DNA from: Phlebopus portentosus | Taxonomy: Eukaryota; Basidiomycota; Agaricomycetes; Boletales; Boletinellaceae | Direction of reading: 5' to 3' | NCBI GenBank assembly: GCA_037892935.1 | Contig: JAYXKI010000002.1 | Coordinates: 1,178,001-1,242,000, forward strand | DNA: 64,000 bases | In this document: positions 11,823 to 23,612 of the stretch, in pieces | How the letters are laid out: each line of letters starts with the position of its first letter | Numbering within the stretch: position 1 is the first letter of the stretch | The notes under the pieces: generated by a model | The model's database searches: none | What the model was told of the DNA's origin: nothing | Seen by the model: only the letters and a program-made list of their open reading frames with translations | Translations under genes and position numbers: made by a program

Positions 11823-14025
11823 TTATATCGGATGCATCTTTGCTCCTGTCTTCTCGCTGTCGAGGTCATCAAATACATAATCTAGTGCTTGTGCTGCTTG
11901 CTCGCAGTCTTCGATGGTGTTGTACAATGGTGCTGGTGAAAGACGAATGACATCCGGCTTGCGTTCGTCGCCTATAACCCCGTGGCTTTTAAGCCTTCGG
12001 ATACGTGCTGCATGAGGCCCTGACCTGGTGGGAGTATTCCAAGAGATAATTGTGCACCCCGTGCCTCTGGATCAAGAGGCGTAATGATCGTGAATCCTAA
12101 AGTTTTTCCGTTCCCGCCGTTATCACCGTCTGCTCTGCCTTTGGGTGTCTCGTCCTTCCCCTCCAGAGAAGCCTCTGCTTGTGCACCATATCTTCTACGT
12201 ACATCCTGAGGCTGAACATACCATTTCGATTTCACCAGCAGATCCATAAGTCGGCCCGTAAGATGTAGTGAGCGCCTTCGTAAAGCAGGCATCATCCCGG
12301 CCTGTCGGAACACTTGAAGGCTCCCTAGTAGCGCGGCAACGCTCAGTACGTCTGGGTTTGACTGCTGGAAACCCTGGGCACCCCTAATCGGTGAAAACAG
12401 GGGTGGCATAGCAAAACGCGTATTAGGATCGTGTCCCCACCATCCTGCAAGTCTGTTAAAAAACTTCTTAGTCTTTCACACATCCTTGCAAACGTGATTT
12501 GCTGATTTCGACGGAAGGGGAAATCATGTCTGACTTCAGGAGAGGTCACACTGACCTCGGTTTCTCGACATCGGCCCATTTTTCATGTATAAATAATCCA
12601 GCGATTGCTCCTGGGCCAGCGTTCAAGTACTTGTATGAGCACCATACTGCAAAATCGACGTCCCAATCGTGTAGCTGCACCGGAACATTCCCTACGGCAT
12701 GTGCAAGGTCCCATCCACAAATACATCCCTATTGTATTTAAAAGGGGGGGACAACAAAAAAAGGACAGAGGAATTCTGATGGTCAGCCGGTAACGATGAT
12801 AGGAGGAAGCATATATTTGCACCTTCTGTTTGGCTGCGCGTGTGATATCCTCCATCGGAAAATACTGGCCGGTATAGTACTGCACTCCGGAGAAAAGTAC
12901 GAGCGCGATCTCATGCCCCTCGCGCGCAATTACTGAAAGAATATCCTCTTTTCGGAGAGTATACTCTCCCGGACGCGGAGAAATTTCAAGAATGGCAGTA
13001 GCCGGGTCCAGACCGTGTACCTCGGCTTGAGACGTGAATGCATACTGAAATAATGATTTACGCCCAAATCAGCAGATCAGTCAGACGAACAGGTCCGCGC
13101 ATACCCAGTCAGAGGGAAAAGCCTTTGTTTCGCAGAGAATCTTGTAACGTATCGCCGTGGGTTTATAGAAGGTATTCATTAAAAGGTGCAGATTACTTGT
13201 GAGCGAGCCCATACACGCGACTTCGTTTTCTTTTGCCCCTAATCAGAACATCAGACCTGGAAACAGAAATATCCAGAACATTTTTAAATTTGTCGCGTAC
13301 CAACTAGCTCAGCAAGTAGAGGATTGACATGATCCGTGATGCTTACCCAAGGGCGCTCAAACGGGTGGTCAAAATGTCCTTCCACTGCCCTGAAAAATCA
13401 AATTAATAGGCGTCCATATGAGCGATTAGCGTCTTGGACTGGTTTAGAAAGACAATTCCGTCAAAGGAAGGGATATGCGGAAAAATACTGACCTCGTTGC
13501 CCAAACATTGATCTCTTCATGAACGATCTTCTGTGCGCGTTTCGGTAAGGCGCCTAACGAATTTCCGCATAAATATACGCATGGTGCATCTACTGTCTGT
13601 CCAGATAAGGACAGCAAGGTGTACATGCACAGTCGAGATATGTCAGATCGTCCACAACGAACGGGAGTGGAACGGGGCATAATCGGCAGATAGATTTCAA
13701 AGATCGTGATCATCGTCACAGAAAATAAAATGTGCCCAGATTGTAAGATTTCAGTAATCCCAGAGTAGCGGGATGCCGGTCAACAGCAGCATATGGTCAG
13801 AAAGGTTGGAATGGCGCCAGAAGACGGCACAGGTAAGAGGAACGAAGGAAGAAGTCGGGTTTAGCGCAAGGAAGTGAGCCGGGATTTGAATACTCAACGT
13901 TTGTCGAGCGCGACTTTGCTGCCGCCAACGGCTCGGTTTGTAGGAAGCGCAAACTCTGCCCTCTGCTGCGCCGCCTCAACGCCGGCGACAAATGGGTCTC
14001 TTTCAGAGGGCGAGGAGGAGGACAT
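11823..14025 (-). CDS. BNA5: Kynureninase (with one-base frame break)
   Basis: PLP enzyme cleaving 3-hydroxykynurenine to 3-hydroxyanthranilate plus alanine in de novo NAD synthesis. Exons: 13899-14025, 13493-13592, 13301-13389, 13105-13238, 12823-13044, 12556-12728, 11823-12452. Recognisable blocks are [37 protein letters not shown], the PLP-lysine segment [17 protein letters not shown] and [18 protein letters not shown]. The coding sum is 1,475 nt, one short of a multiple of three. The frame breaks at a four-T run (11987-11990; AAAA on the coding strand), and one more A there would restore [13 protein letters not shown], giving 491 residues. Everything else is intact, so I expect a working gene and a base-call error. 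It is divergent from BNA4 with 163 bp between starts. Confidence 0.93.
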
Positions 14026-14188
14026 GGTGGGAATTGGCGAGTGAGGATGGTCTGGATCGGCTACAGTCAGGTGTAGGGTCCTAATCGGGCTGTCGATCAG
14101 TATTACGTCTGTATTCTATTTTCCGAAATATCACGACCTGAGCTGAACTCGACCCGTCCTTTCCATTTACTACTGTGTCTGAGCTACG
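14026..14188. promoter_or_regulatory. Shared divergent promoter of BNA5 and BNA4
   Basis: Only 163 bp separate the two start codons of consecutive pathway enzymes, so both promoters must overlap here. I see no motif I can name with confidence. Confidence 0.55.
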
Positions 14189-16192
14189 ATGAGTGAAAAA
14201 AGAGCGCGGAAAGCTGTAGTTGTCGGTGGAGGACCTGTTGGTTGCCTCGCGTCACTTTCTCTAGCTAAGATGGGCTGGGAAGTCGAAGTCTATGAGGGCA
14301 GACCAGGCAAGAACTGACCACCTGTGCTTGAAGCTTCATCTTGTCTAAATGCATTCTATCTCCGTTTCATTATTATGAACATGGAACAGACATGCGTCTT
14401 CCCTCTTCAAAGGCCAATGCTTCTCTGAGATCTATCAATCTAGCAATCTCGGCACGGGGAATCAGTGCAATCCAGACAATCGACCCCGGTGTTGCTAGCC
14501 GGTTTCTTGAGAGCACGATACCCATGAAGGGCCGCATGATTCATGATGTTAGTGGCAAGCAACAGAGCCAATTATACGATCGAGATGGGCAGGTGAGCAG
14601 AATGACGAATTCTTACTTAAAATAAAACGAGGCGAAAGTTCTTGACCGTACTGCTCACGCGCCATGTGTGCAGTGCATAAATGCGATAGACCGAGGACTA
14701 CTTAATGAGGGACTCCTGAGAGAGGTGCTAGCGCATCCGGACATACGCGTGTTCTTCGAGCACAAGCTTACCACCGCTGATTTTGATTCACGGGTCCTAA
14801 AGTTCCATGACTCAGCCGGGAACAAGGACGTCCAGGTCAATTTCGACTTCTGCGTGGGCGCGGACGGGAGCTACTCGAATGTGCGACGTCAGCTGATGCA
14901 ATGCGTTCAGTAGGTCGTTCATTTGAGCCCATCTTTTCCCAACCGCCAGTCAGTAATTTTTGGTAATCTGGTGGCGTTAAACAGGATGGACTACCAACAA
15001 ACTTACATTCCACACGAATATCTGGAACTTAAAATGCCTGCAGGAAAAGACGCCGAAGGAAACCCAACCTTCTTAATAGACCCCAATCACCTTCATATCT
15101 GGCCACGGCACTCTTTCATGCTCATAGCGCTGCCTAACAAAGTAAATAAGTATTTAGTTATCCCGCGTGCTTCCTGCCTTTCTGGATGAGACTGACCATG
15201 ATTAATACCTCTTCTGTTTCACCTTCAGGACAATTCGTTTACGTGCACGCTATTTGCACCCACTGCCGACTTTGACCGGTTGTCTGATCCGGACCAGGCT
15301 CTGGCCTGGTTCCAGAGCCAATTCCCAGACGCAGTTCCTTTTATTGGCGAGCAGGCCATCTTGGAAGCTTTCCGGAATAATCCTCGAAGCCCCCTCATCG
15401 CCATTAAGGCAAGCATTTTTTTAATCAGCGTGTGAGTGCAAGGGAAATACATTCTTATTGAACGGAGCACCTCTCCTATTACAGGCGAGGCCATACCACT
15501 ATAAGGACCGTGCCGTCATCATTGGAGATGCCGCCCACGCAATGGTCCCCTTCTTTGGCCAGGGCCTCAACTGCGGCCTGGAAGACGTCCGTGTTCTCGA
15601 TGTGATTCTGCGAGGGGAGAAGGTAGATCCGGCTTACGCCTTGGACGCCTCGGTTGATTTTGTCGACACAAACCTCGCGGGAGCCTTGAAGAGATACACT
15701 GAAATGAGGCACAATGATCTTGTCGCCATTTCGGATCTTGCTATGGCAAACTAGTAAGTGACCCGTGGTATCGACGCAATGGGGACCGATTCGCTGACCG
15801 GCCTCGATTAAACTTCACCGGTTTACTTTGCGTTGCGCGGATCCAAATAAAGCGTGGAAATGCGCCACTCGGTCGCGACGCCTTCCTACCTATTCCTTCG
15901 AGCTCTGAACAATCTGTTCTCTGCATTGACTTCGAGGTCTCAAGCTATGCCGTCTTCAGTCTTCCCGTTATTGTCTTCAACGCCGTTTCCCTCGTCATCT
16001 CCCGCCGGATGGATACCACTGTATACAATGGTCACCTTCCGCCCAGATATCAGTTATAGCACAGCGAAACAAAAGGCAGAACGACAACAGAAGATTCTAA
16101 GAGATCTCGGATTGATAACTTCGGCAGCGGGCATTTTAGGAATTGGGATTGTGGCATTGAAAGTGGTTCAGCGTGCCAGATTTGCGAACTGA
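14189..16192 (+). CDS. BNA4: Kynurenine 3-monooxygenase
   Basis: FAD- and NADPH-dependent hydroxylase making 3-hydroxykynurenine at the mitochondrial outer membrane. Exons 14189-14306, 14390-14592, 14674-14909, 14985-15141, 15229-15408, 15485-15753, 15853-16192 give exactly 500 residues. The Rossmann motif is [19 protein letters not shown] (residues ~10-28), then [21 protein letters not shown] and the second FAD motif [20 protein letters not shown]-terminal hydrophobic helix ([15 protein letters not shown]) is the membrane anchor. Introns 1 and 5 start with GC rather than GT (AG|gcaaga and AG|gcaagc). For intron 5 an in-frame GT donor exists 21 nt downstream but would insert seven residues inside the conserved [11 protein letters not shown] block. 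No defects seen. Confidence 0.95.
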
Positions 16193-16808
16193 AGTGAAAA
16201 AGAAGCCAAAGAGGTAAAGGATAAGGGCGAAAAACTGCCTGTGGATGTCGTGCACCCGGCCGAATGACTCTCAGCGGGGAGTATGGATTTTTAGTTGATA
16301 AAATGGGCCGGGGGAAGCGTGTTGTAAGATACCCATAAATAAACCCATTTTTGCCTAATTCGTATGTGGATGGTTTGTTTGTGGACGTTTATTTGTGTCC
16401 AAAAGAACGGCCAACGATGACGAACGAACCAATCAGGACAACTGTGGTCAAGTGCGGAAGAGTCTGAACAACATTACATTTGGCCTCTCCAATACCTATA
16501 GAGACAGCGTTGTTCACGGATACAGATAGATCAAATGAAAGCCCTAACACGATAGAAAACCGAGACTTGTGAACTGTGTATAACAAGGAGAGATCAAACA
16601 AAAAGCTATAGATACGCAGGACAGTGAGGGACAGACGACAGGGTTTGGGACAAGAGTATATGGAAGGCGAATGCGTTTAGGTCATCGCGTGGATCGTAAG
16701 GGGTGGATTGTAGGACAGCACATCATTTGTCTGCGAGACGAAGTATTCGTGGTACGGAGGAAGAAAGGTATCGCAGCCGAGGACGCATATATCGAGCAGA
16801 GATAGCAA
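16193..16808. other. Convergent spacer after BNA4
   Basis: 3' flanks of BNA4 and the AT-hook gene. No conserved ORF, RNA gene or repeat recognised. Confidence 0.4.
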
Positions 16809-17349
16809 CTATTCGTTCGATGTTGATGCAGGCTTGCCACGTTTCTTCTTTGGTTCCTCCTCTTCCCCCTCCCCATCTTCGTCCTCATCGTTCTTCGGAG
16901 GTTTGGGATTCTTCGGAGGTCTCCCGCGCGGACGCTTTGGTTTCGGCTCTTCGCTCTTTGGCTAATCCAAGAGAAGGTACGGGTTAGCACTGGTACTCAC
17001 GACGAAGTACTTCCTCGGGGAGTATACCTTGGGTGGTCTGCCGCGTCTCTTTTTCGGCTCCCCAGTTGTAGTCGTCGAGGTGCCGGGAGCGGCTGCTGTC
17101 GAAGCTGAGGGGGCAGACACGTCTGCAGGTTTCTTGTTTTTGCTGCCCTTTGGACGGCCGCGGCCGCGCTTGACGGGGACGGCTGGGGATGGTTCTGCTT
17201 TAGCAGGGAAGATGGTGCGGAGGAGCGTGAGGATCTCGATAAGCGGAGCTGATGGAAATAGGCTAACCGTGTTCCTCGCCCTCTGCCGGTTTCGCATCGT
17301 CAGTTTCTCTGGCCAGGGCCTGCGCTGGAGTCGGCGAGGTGGTCGACAT
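16809..17349 (-). CDS. AT-hook DNA-binding protein (HMGA-like)
   Basis: Exons 17268-17349, 17028-17197 and 16809-16961 give 134 residues. The protein carries three AT-hooks with the RGRP core, KRGRGRPKG, KKRRGRPPK and RPRGRPPK, plus a degenerate KKKRGKP. They are joined by Ala/Ser/Thr/Pro-rich and acidic linkers, and there is no other domain. Such proteins bind the minor groove of AT-rich DNA and shape chromatin. If intron 2 is retained, the ORF reads on for about 20 codons and ends early, which would remove the last hook; I see no evidence that this happens. Size and design match fungal HMGA-type proteins. Confidence 0.85.
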
Positions 17350-17992
17350 CGTGTAACGGGGCGAGATGGAAGGAGGAGAAGGGAGAACGCAAACGGTCTT
17401 TTATTCGCACCGAAGATATCTACATTAATATATTTGGACCGTGACCCCGAAAAACAGAATTGTTTTAAACAACCCCTTTAGCTACCAATTATTATTATAT
17501 TCGCCCTTCAAATATTCTGTAGGCCGGTTTCCTCCTGTGAGATCGCGTCCGGGATATGACCGAGAAGGAAGGAGAAACAACTACGGATTTGACTGATTTT
17601 TGTTGGTACCCAGGGCTCACGAGATGGTCGACAAGGGATACCTGTAGGGCAGGGCGGGAGAGGTGGCCATGCATATGGACGGATTTGGACTCCCACGGTT
17701 GATTTTGCCGCGAAATTGGAAGTCTTACAGGATCAAATTGGAGGACAACAAGAGAAGCATCGACGACAGATGGGCCCATGGTCATGTTCTCGTGATGTGA
17801 TACAATATCTCCTCATTTGATTTCTTAATTTCCTCCCGTCATCGATACATATCGCACGTAATTTATTTCCCTCCATTATTATCAGGATTTATTACGTAAC
17901 TTGTGACAGCCCGTGACATACCGTTCCCTGTTCCCTTAGCTAAGGATACGGACACGTAGAACAGAACGCGACCCAGTCGATGACCAAGGCCA
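17350..17992. other. Divergent spacer between AT-hook and YOS9 genes
   Basis: A 96-codon minus-strand ORF (17495-17785) with possible GT-AG junctions is present, but its product (starting MTMGPSVVDASLVV) matches nothing I know and its coding nature is doubtful. Otherwise promoter sequence. Confidence 0.35.
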
Positions 17993-19799
17993 ATGCATCT
18001 TCACCACTTGCCACTTCCTTTGCTTGTGCTTTGCGCCTTCCCAGTCCTCTCTGCAGGTCCGCATTGGTCTCTTGCAGAGGATTTCTATGCATTCCCGAAA
18101 TACCGTGTCACGTTCTTGAATGGTCTCCCAGTCCTCAACGAAACCGCGGAACGATGGCTTCAAGTCGGACTTAGAGGTGGCGAACAAGAGTTCCTCGACC
18201 AACCATGGGACGACAAATCTCACAAATCGACGACCTTCTTACAGAGTATCGAGGACGGCGATGCTCGAGGAGTGAGTTCGCGTTTCCATGGCGCCAATTG
18301 TGCACTTGTATTGACAATAGACAGGCGGATCAGCCTCCAGATACAGAGATCCTTCCTCGGTCGTCTCAGTATAGACTAGAGCGAATGCGTCTGTCCGGGA
18401 AGAAGTCTTACTTATGTCTGATTCCTCCCCCTGTCGAGAGTCATACAAGACCAGTCGAGGAACCTCAAATCGAAGCTTCTCCGACGCAAAGTCTGAGTCT
18501 TCTGCAGCCCTTGGCAAATACATGCATATATGTGCGTCGTCGTTCTAGTCAAAACTCAACGATGAGTCACCTGAAACTAGTCCTCCGTAGCACCGGCAAG
18601 GATGGTTCACGTATTCTTATTGTCACAATAGCCATGTTCGCCAGTTCCGTGAAATGGCGCATGCACATCCTCACCATGCAGGTTCGTCGGTACTTTTTGT
18701 CCTGTGAATAGATCAAAGTATAAACCTTCGACTCAGGCTACGTCCCGGAAGAAGATCCAGAAGTGAGAATCGTTATTTCGACGATCTCATGAATTTGCTT
18801 TTCATTATTGTTTACAGTGGGAAGCATATACTCTCGGCCAGGCTCCTGCCTCTCCCGGAGAGGGCCATGAATTGACTAGCACGCAACAGGAAGCACTAGC
18901 TAAGAGCGTGGATATTGTCAAAACAGCAGGTCACAGATACCTCGTGCAGAAATTGGGGGAAGGCACTATCTGCGATAAAACCGGGAAACCGCGCGAGATT
19001 GAAGTCCAGGTTAGTCGTTAAAATTTCACAATTTCACTCCATTCTCGGGAATGTCAACTGAAGTGCCTGTTCCCGTTTACACGCCATAATTTAGTTTCAT
19101 TGTTCACAGACGATGACGGACACAATCCTTTTTGTGAAGGAGACATCGACATGTCATTACATCATGGTTATAAACACACCACGCCTTTGCGGTGAGCCAG
19201 GCTTCAAGACTCGACTTGAGCAGCGGGAAGAAGCGTTCATTCGGTGCCGTGAGATTCTGGATTCTGCTGAGGACGTGGCTGCTGTCGATAAGACATTACC
19301 ACCCACGGCAAACCCTTTCGAACACACCGCAGAACGTCTAGACATACCACCTCCACCTGCCGTTACCGAGAAAGTCGACAATCTGCATACCATAATCGAC
19401 AAGAAGACACAAGACATGCTCAAAGCGGCCATTGAGGCTTTCATATCGGGTACCGGCGGCAAAGCTCAGCATATCCACCCACACGAAGACGAAAATGAGA
19501 ATGGGAACGAGAACGGCGAGGCTATCCTCGTCTCGGGAGAGGACGGCGACATGCTCATTGATATTGAGTTCATAGATGCGGACGATACGGATGACGCGAT
19601 AGACAAGATCCAAGGTCTCCTGGGAAAAGCCAGCGGGAAGCTCGAGAGACTAGAAGAAGCGCTTCGCGCTGCGGGGTACGATATCACTGCGAGAATACCT
19701 GCTGACGCATACGAGCATGGTTCCGGGAAGGAAGAGAAGAAGCAGGACGAGAAAGCACCCGAAGGAGGCAAGAAACGGCCCGTACGCGAGGAATTGTAG
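17993..19799 (+). CDS. YOS9: ER quality-control lectin Yos9/OS-9
   Basis: ER-lumenal lectin of the Hrd1 ERAD complex that reads trimmed N-glycans on misfolded glycoproteins. Exons 17993-18271, 18325-18531, 18591-18681, 18737-18762, 18818-19009, 19095-19799 give 499 residues. An N-terminal signal peptide (HLPLPLLVLCAFPVLSA) is followed by FYAFPKYRVTFLN and the YLCLIPPP motif. The mannose-6-phosphate receptor homology domain spans about 160-295, with GWFTYSYCHNSHVRQF, GHRYLVQKLGEGTICD and CHYIMVINTPRLCGEPGF. The sugar-binding Q, R, E and Y positions appear present. The C-terminus has an acidic segment and ends REEL, which fits the broad ER-retention pattern [KRHQSA][DENQ]EL instead of the yeast HDEL. 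Confidence 0.93.
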
Positions 19800-20294
19800 T
19801 AGTATAATAAACATTGATATTATTATATTCTCTTCGACTCAATAAGTTGTGTGTACATCCGACGAGTGTGTATAAACAGAAATGAAGTGGAATTTACTGT
19901 TCCGTGCGTGACATAGGATAGTGAGCATGCGTTAGTATTACAACGTCTTCTACATCCATCACACAAGTAGTTATGATAGCTTTAGATTTTCTGCTAGCGC
20001 AGTTATATAAAAGTGTGCAGAGCGGGTGGTCAGGAGAGGGAACAGGAGTAGGAGCGGGAACAATGTGAGAGTTGCAATAACAACTACAAAGTCGTCGTTA
20101 TCGCATACAGGATTTCGAAGGTAAGAAAACCACGCTTGCATAAAAAGAATAGAATAAAAAAAGGACGAAGTTGAGGAAGAACGCGCATGTGCAGAAAAAA
20201 CTAGCACATCTACTATCACGGAGGTAGAATGGACGGTGAAAGGACGGTATACACCAGCGGTGCCATGACGTAAGAGCCTTGGAAGTTCCTTTCG
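19800..20294. other. Convergent spacer after YOS9
   Basis: 3' flanks only. An 82-codon hydrophobic minus-strand ORF at 19971-20219 has no start context or family signature. Confidence 0.4.
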
Positions 20295-23200
20295 TTAAAA
20301 GAATCGCTTTTTGGGTGGCTTGTCCTCAGCGATGACCTTGACGTGCGTATGATCTAGTGTCTTGGAACTAACGTAGCAAGGATCAATACTCTTCAGCCAC
20401 TCGTCGCCATCGTCTTCTTCTCCAGGCTCGCAGCAATGATCCTGACAATGACCAGGGCTGCCAATCCCGGATTCTGAGCGTCTGTTATCGAAAGGCGTCG
20501 TGCAACCACACAACAAAGCGCTGTGCTTCCCTTGCCTTTCAAAAGATCCGACAGTGTGCAGCGAGCGGCAGGCTCGATGTGCATCATTCGTCGGATTGCA
20601 TTGCGCGTCTCGCGAGGAGCAGACGGAAGATCGAGTCCGCACCACCTTGTTGGGTCGTGTCAACGCTATCAGTTCTTTGCCTCTTCCGCGGAGCCGGAGG
20701 AACAGTGTCGTCCGAATCTATCTTCGGCGTAGATTCCGCTTCCTGACGAGGCACACGCGGAACTGGAGTAGGTGCATCCGCCGAAGGAGTAATAGGTGTA
20801 GACGCGGATCGAGGTGGACGATGCTCCACCTTCGGTGTTTCGGCGGGATTGGACATCATTGAAGATGTCTCTTCTATCGTAGCATCGTGCTCAATTGCAC
20901 GAAGTATAGGTGACGCAGGCGCAGACGTCGTCACTGCAGACGGACGGGCAAATTTCAAATCAGAAGGGTCAAGAGCACGGGGGCTTTCCACCTGAGACAG
21001 TGGCCGATCGGGTATTAGCATTGCAGGCAAAGTCAAGATCGAACCGCGAGGACGATGCCCTTGTGCGTCCAAAATGTCGTTCTTGTACAACGATCGAGCG
21101 TCATCACTAGAACTCCCTTCGCTACCAGACTCGGAAGTGGGCACCGTCATTACTGAGCTAGCGTCGCTTGATGCAAGCAACGATCCGTAGGTTTCGGAAG
21201 ACGCAACGCTCGAATCCTGATCTGCAGAGGCACCACTCGCTGATCTTGACGGCTGGCGGAGCGAACTCTCCTTCGATGCTTCGTTCGACGTTGGTGTCGT
21301 CGGCGGCAATTTCTTGGTAGGCTTTGCTCGTAAATCAGGATGTGCATTCACGAAATTACGGAAATTAGGGTCCGTCTTGGGATCAGGAAGCTTCCAAGGG
21401 AATCGCCGCAGGATCATGCAGAGGAAAATCATTGCGACACTCCAGACATCCGTCTTCCGAGGATCATAATTCTCTTCCGAAAGGACTTCCGGAGCGAGAT
21501 AGGGATCTGAGCCCACAACGCCTGTTGCCTTTACTTGCTGTTTTCCAGGATAATGAAACACTGTCGCTGTGCCGAAGTCAATAAGCTTGACCACGTTACC
21601 CTCAGTCATGACACAGTTGTCAAGTTTCAAATCTCGATGAGCAAGGCCCATCGAATGCAAGTACTCGACACCGTCGCAAATTTGCCGGAAGACGCAATAA
21701 ATCTCTGGTCGGGTCATTTTGCCAGACATGACGACGTTGAACAGATCAAACGGAGCATATTCCATAACCTTTGAGTCGGAAAAAAAGAAATTAGCGGGGA
21801 AACCTCAAATATAGCGTAATTAGCTCGCCTCATAGTAGTGACCATGGTCGCTGACAATATCCACTGTTTCAATAATATTCGGATGATGCAATGTACTCCC
21901 CACACAAAACTCCGCGGTCACCTTCTTCTCGTACTCCTTATCGGACTCGCCATTGCGTTTCGGACGGAACTCCTTAACGGCATAAATGCGACCTCCGTGC
22001 TTCTGAGACGCCTTTATTAAGCGAACAGTACCGCCGGCACCGGATCCTAAAACACGGCCCCACTTGCCGTATTTCTTTGTCAGATGCGCCTGCGTCGCAT
22101 CGTGCAATGAAAGAATCACATTGTGTCCGTGAACATTTTGATCATAACGATGTGAGCCGTGAAGGTGATGACGGTTGCCGACCGTATGCAATGCATGGTG
22201 AAGGTGTCCGACACTGATCGTGGTGTGACTAGACTCAGATGGTGAAACACGTCGAAACTTGCCTGCCTTGGAAGTGTTCGCTCCGGAGGACCGAGTTCTC
22301 TGCGGAGATGCGACGAATGAGGCATCATCGATAATAGTACCGGCTGGTCGCCCTTTGCTGTGCTTCACAGCGTCATGCGTCACAGGAACATCACCATTGC
22401 TCGGCTTCTCAGTGCTATCTGTTGATATCTTCTTTGAATCTTTCCGAGAGAAGACCGATCCAACGCGAGGCTTTGAGGGATGACGTCCGTGCGTTCTGAC
22501 CATTCTATTGTTGGCTGGTTGAGACGACGGATGTGGAGTCGTGTCTCCTCTGTCGTAAACTTCTACATTGGCAAATTTAGGTCCGCGTGCCTGGGTGACT
22601 GGAGTCTCGTGTGGTTCAGTAGGAGTATGTATCGTCGTACCGTTCTTTGACGCCGCACTGGAGGAAGAAGACGAAGCGGCAAACTTTTGTACAGCACGTA
22701 ATTGATTAGATGATCGATGGTGAGGTATATGATGATTAAGAAATCGTTTCAGATCATGAAGCGGGTTGTGCTTTTGTTGTTCCTCCTTCATCGTAACTGT
22801 CACTGTCGATGACGAGGCATCCGTGTCCGCCGTCGGAGACGAGTCCGACGCTGGGCTGGGCTGCTCTGATGGCGATGGAGGTCTATTGATGCCGGTCGGT
22901 GAGCGAATCCCGAACAGACTACGTCGTCGCGGTGAGCGAACGGAGCCCGACAGACCTGACGGCACTTGCTCACTGGGCGTAGGAGTCGCTGAAGGGGGAG
23001 TAATCGCGGGAGATGTCGATGGAGAGGCGGAGGGGCTCGACGCTCGCTGCTGCGGGGAAGCCTGAGTAAAGTATGTGAATAATCACACATTGCATATTGA
23101 AGGCAAATTTAAGCAGAGGCAAAAATGAATGATGCAAGGGAAATAACGGGAAGGCCGTAGAGAAATGTAATGATATGATCATAGAAAGTGGAAGATAACC

Positions 23201-23612
23201 TCAAGGCACGCCTGAATGAAGGCGGCAAAACAACCACGCAAGTACTTACCTGCTCCTGAGCAGGTCGACCAGGATCAGCTACTTCAGGTACTGCGAACAA
23301 GTTCGACTGACTCGTCCTCGCACGTATGCTTTCGGACTGGGAAGTGTCCATCGAAGAACGCGACAACGGCTGGGACATGGACAGCTGTGACAGCGCAGTA
23401 TCTGTGGAGCCACGGCGGGGAGAGGGTCGGAGGTGATTCGGGGAGAGCGGGCTGGAAGGGGAGGAGGGTACTTTGCGTGGAAGGGCGGTGACGATATGCA
23501 AAGGAGCGGGACCAGCCGCACCTACAGCTGAAGAGGTGCTGCCGGCATTGGAGGGCGGTGCCTTGACGGGGAAAGCGAGTGCAACTGGCTCCATTGGCTT
23601 GGTGGAAAGCAT
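20295..23612 (-). CDS. Ser/Thr kinase of the SAT4/HAL4 (NPR1) family, two one-base frame breaks near the 3' end
   Basis: Fungal-specific kinase family that regulates nutrient and potassium transporters. Exons 23250-23612, 21829-23061, 20295-21768; about 1,023 residues if both breaks are repaired. Residues 1-440 are Ser/Pro-rich. The kinase domain starts at about 445 with [11 protein letters not shown], then [30 protein letters not shown] and [10 protein letters not shown] disordered insertion of about 240 residues interrupts the C-lobe, as is typical of the family. It resumes with [28 protein letters not shown] and [10 protein letters not shown]. The frame slips by one missing base at about 20616 and again at 20529-20531; both repairs restore conserved family text. 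Intron 2 uses a GC donor (GAG|gcgagc) so that HYYE joins VMEYAPF. Confidence 0.88.

Noticed and set aside
17029..17481. 150-codon plus-strand ORF
   Set aside because: Antisense of the AT-hook gene; the AT-hook reading has clear motifs and introns.
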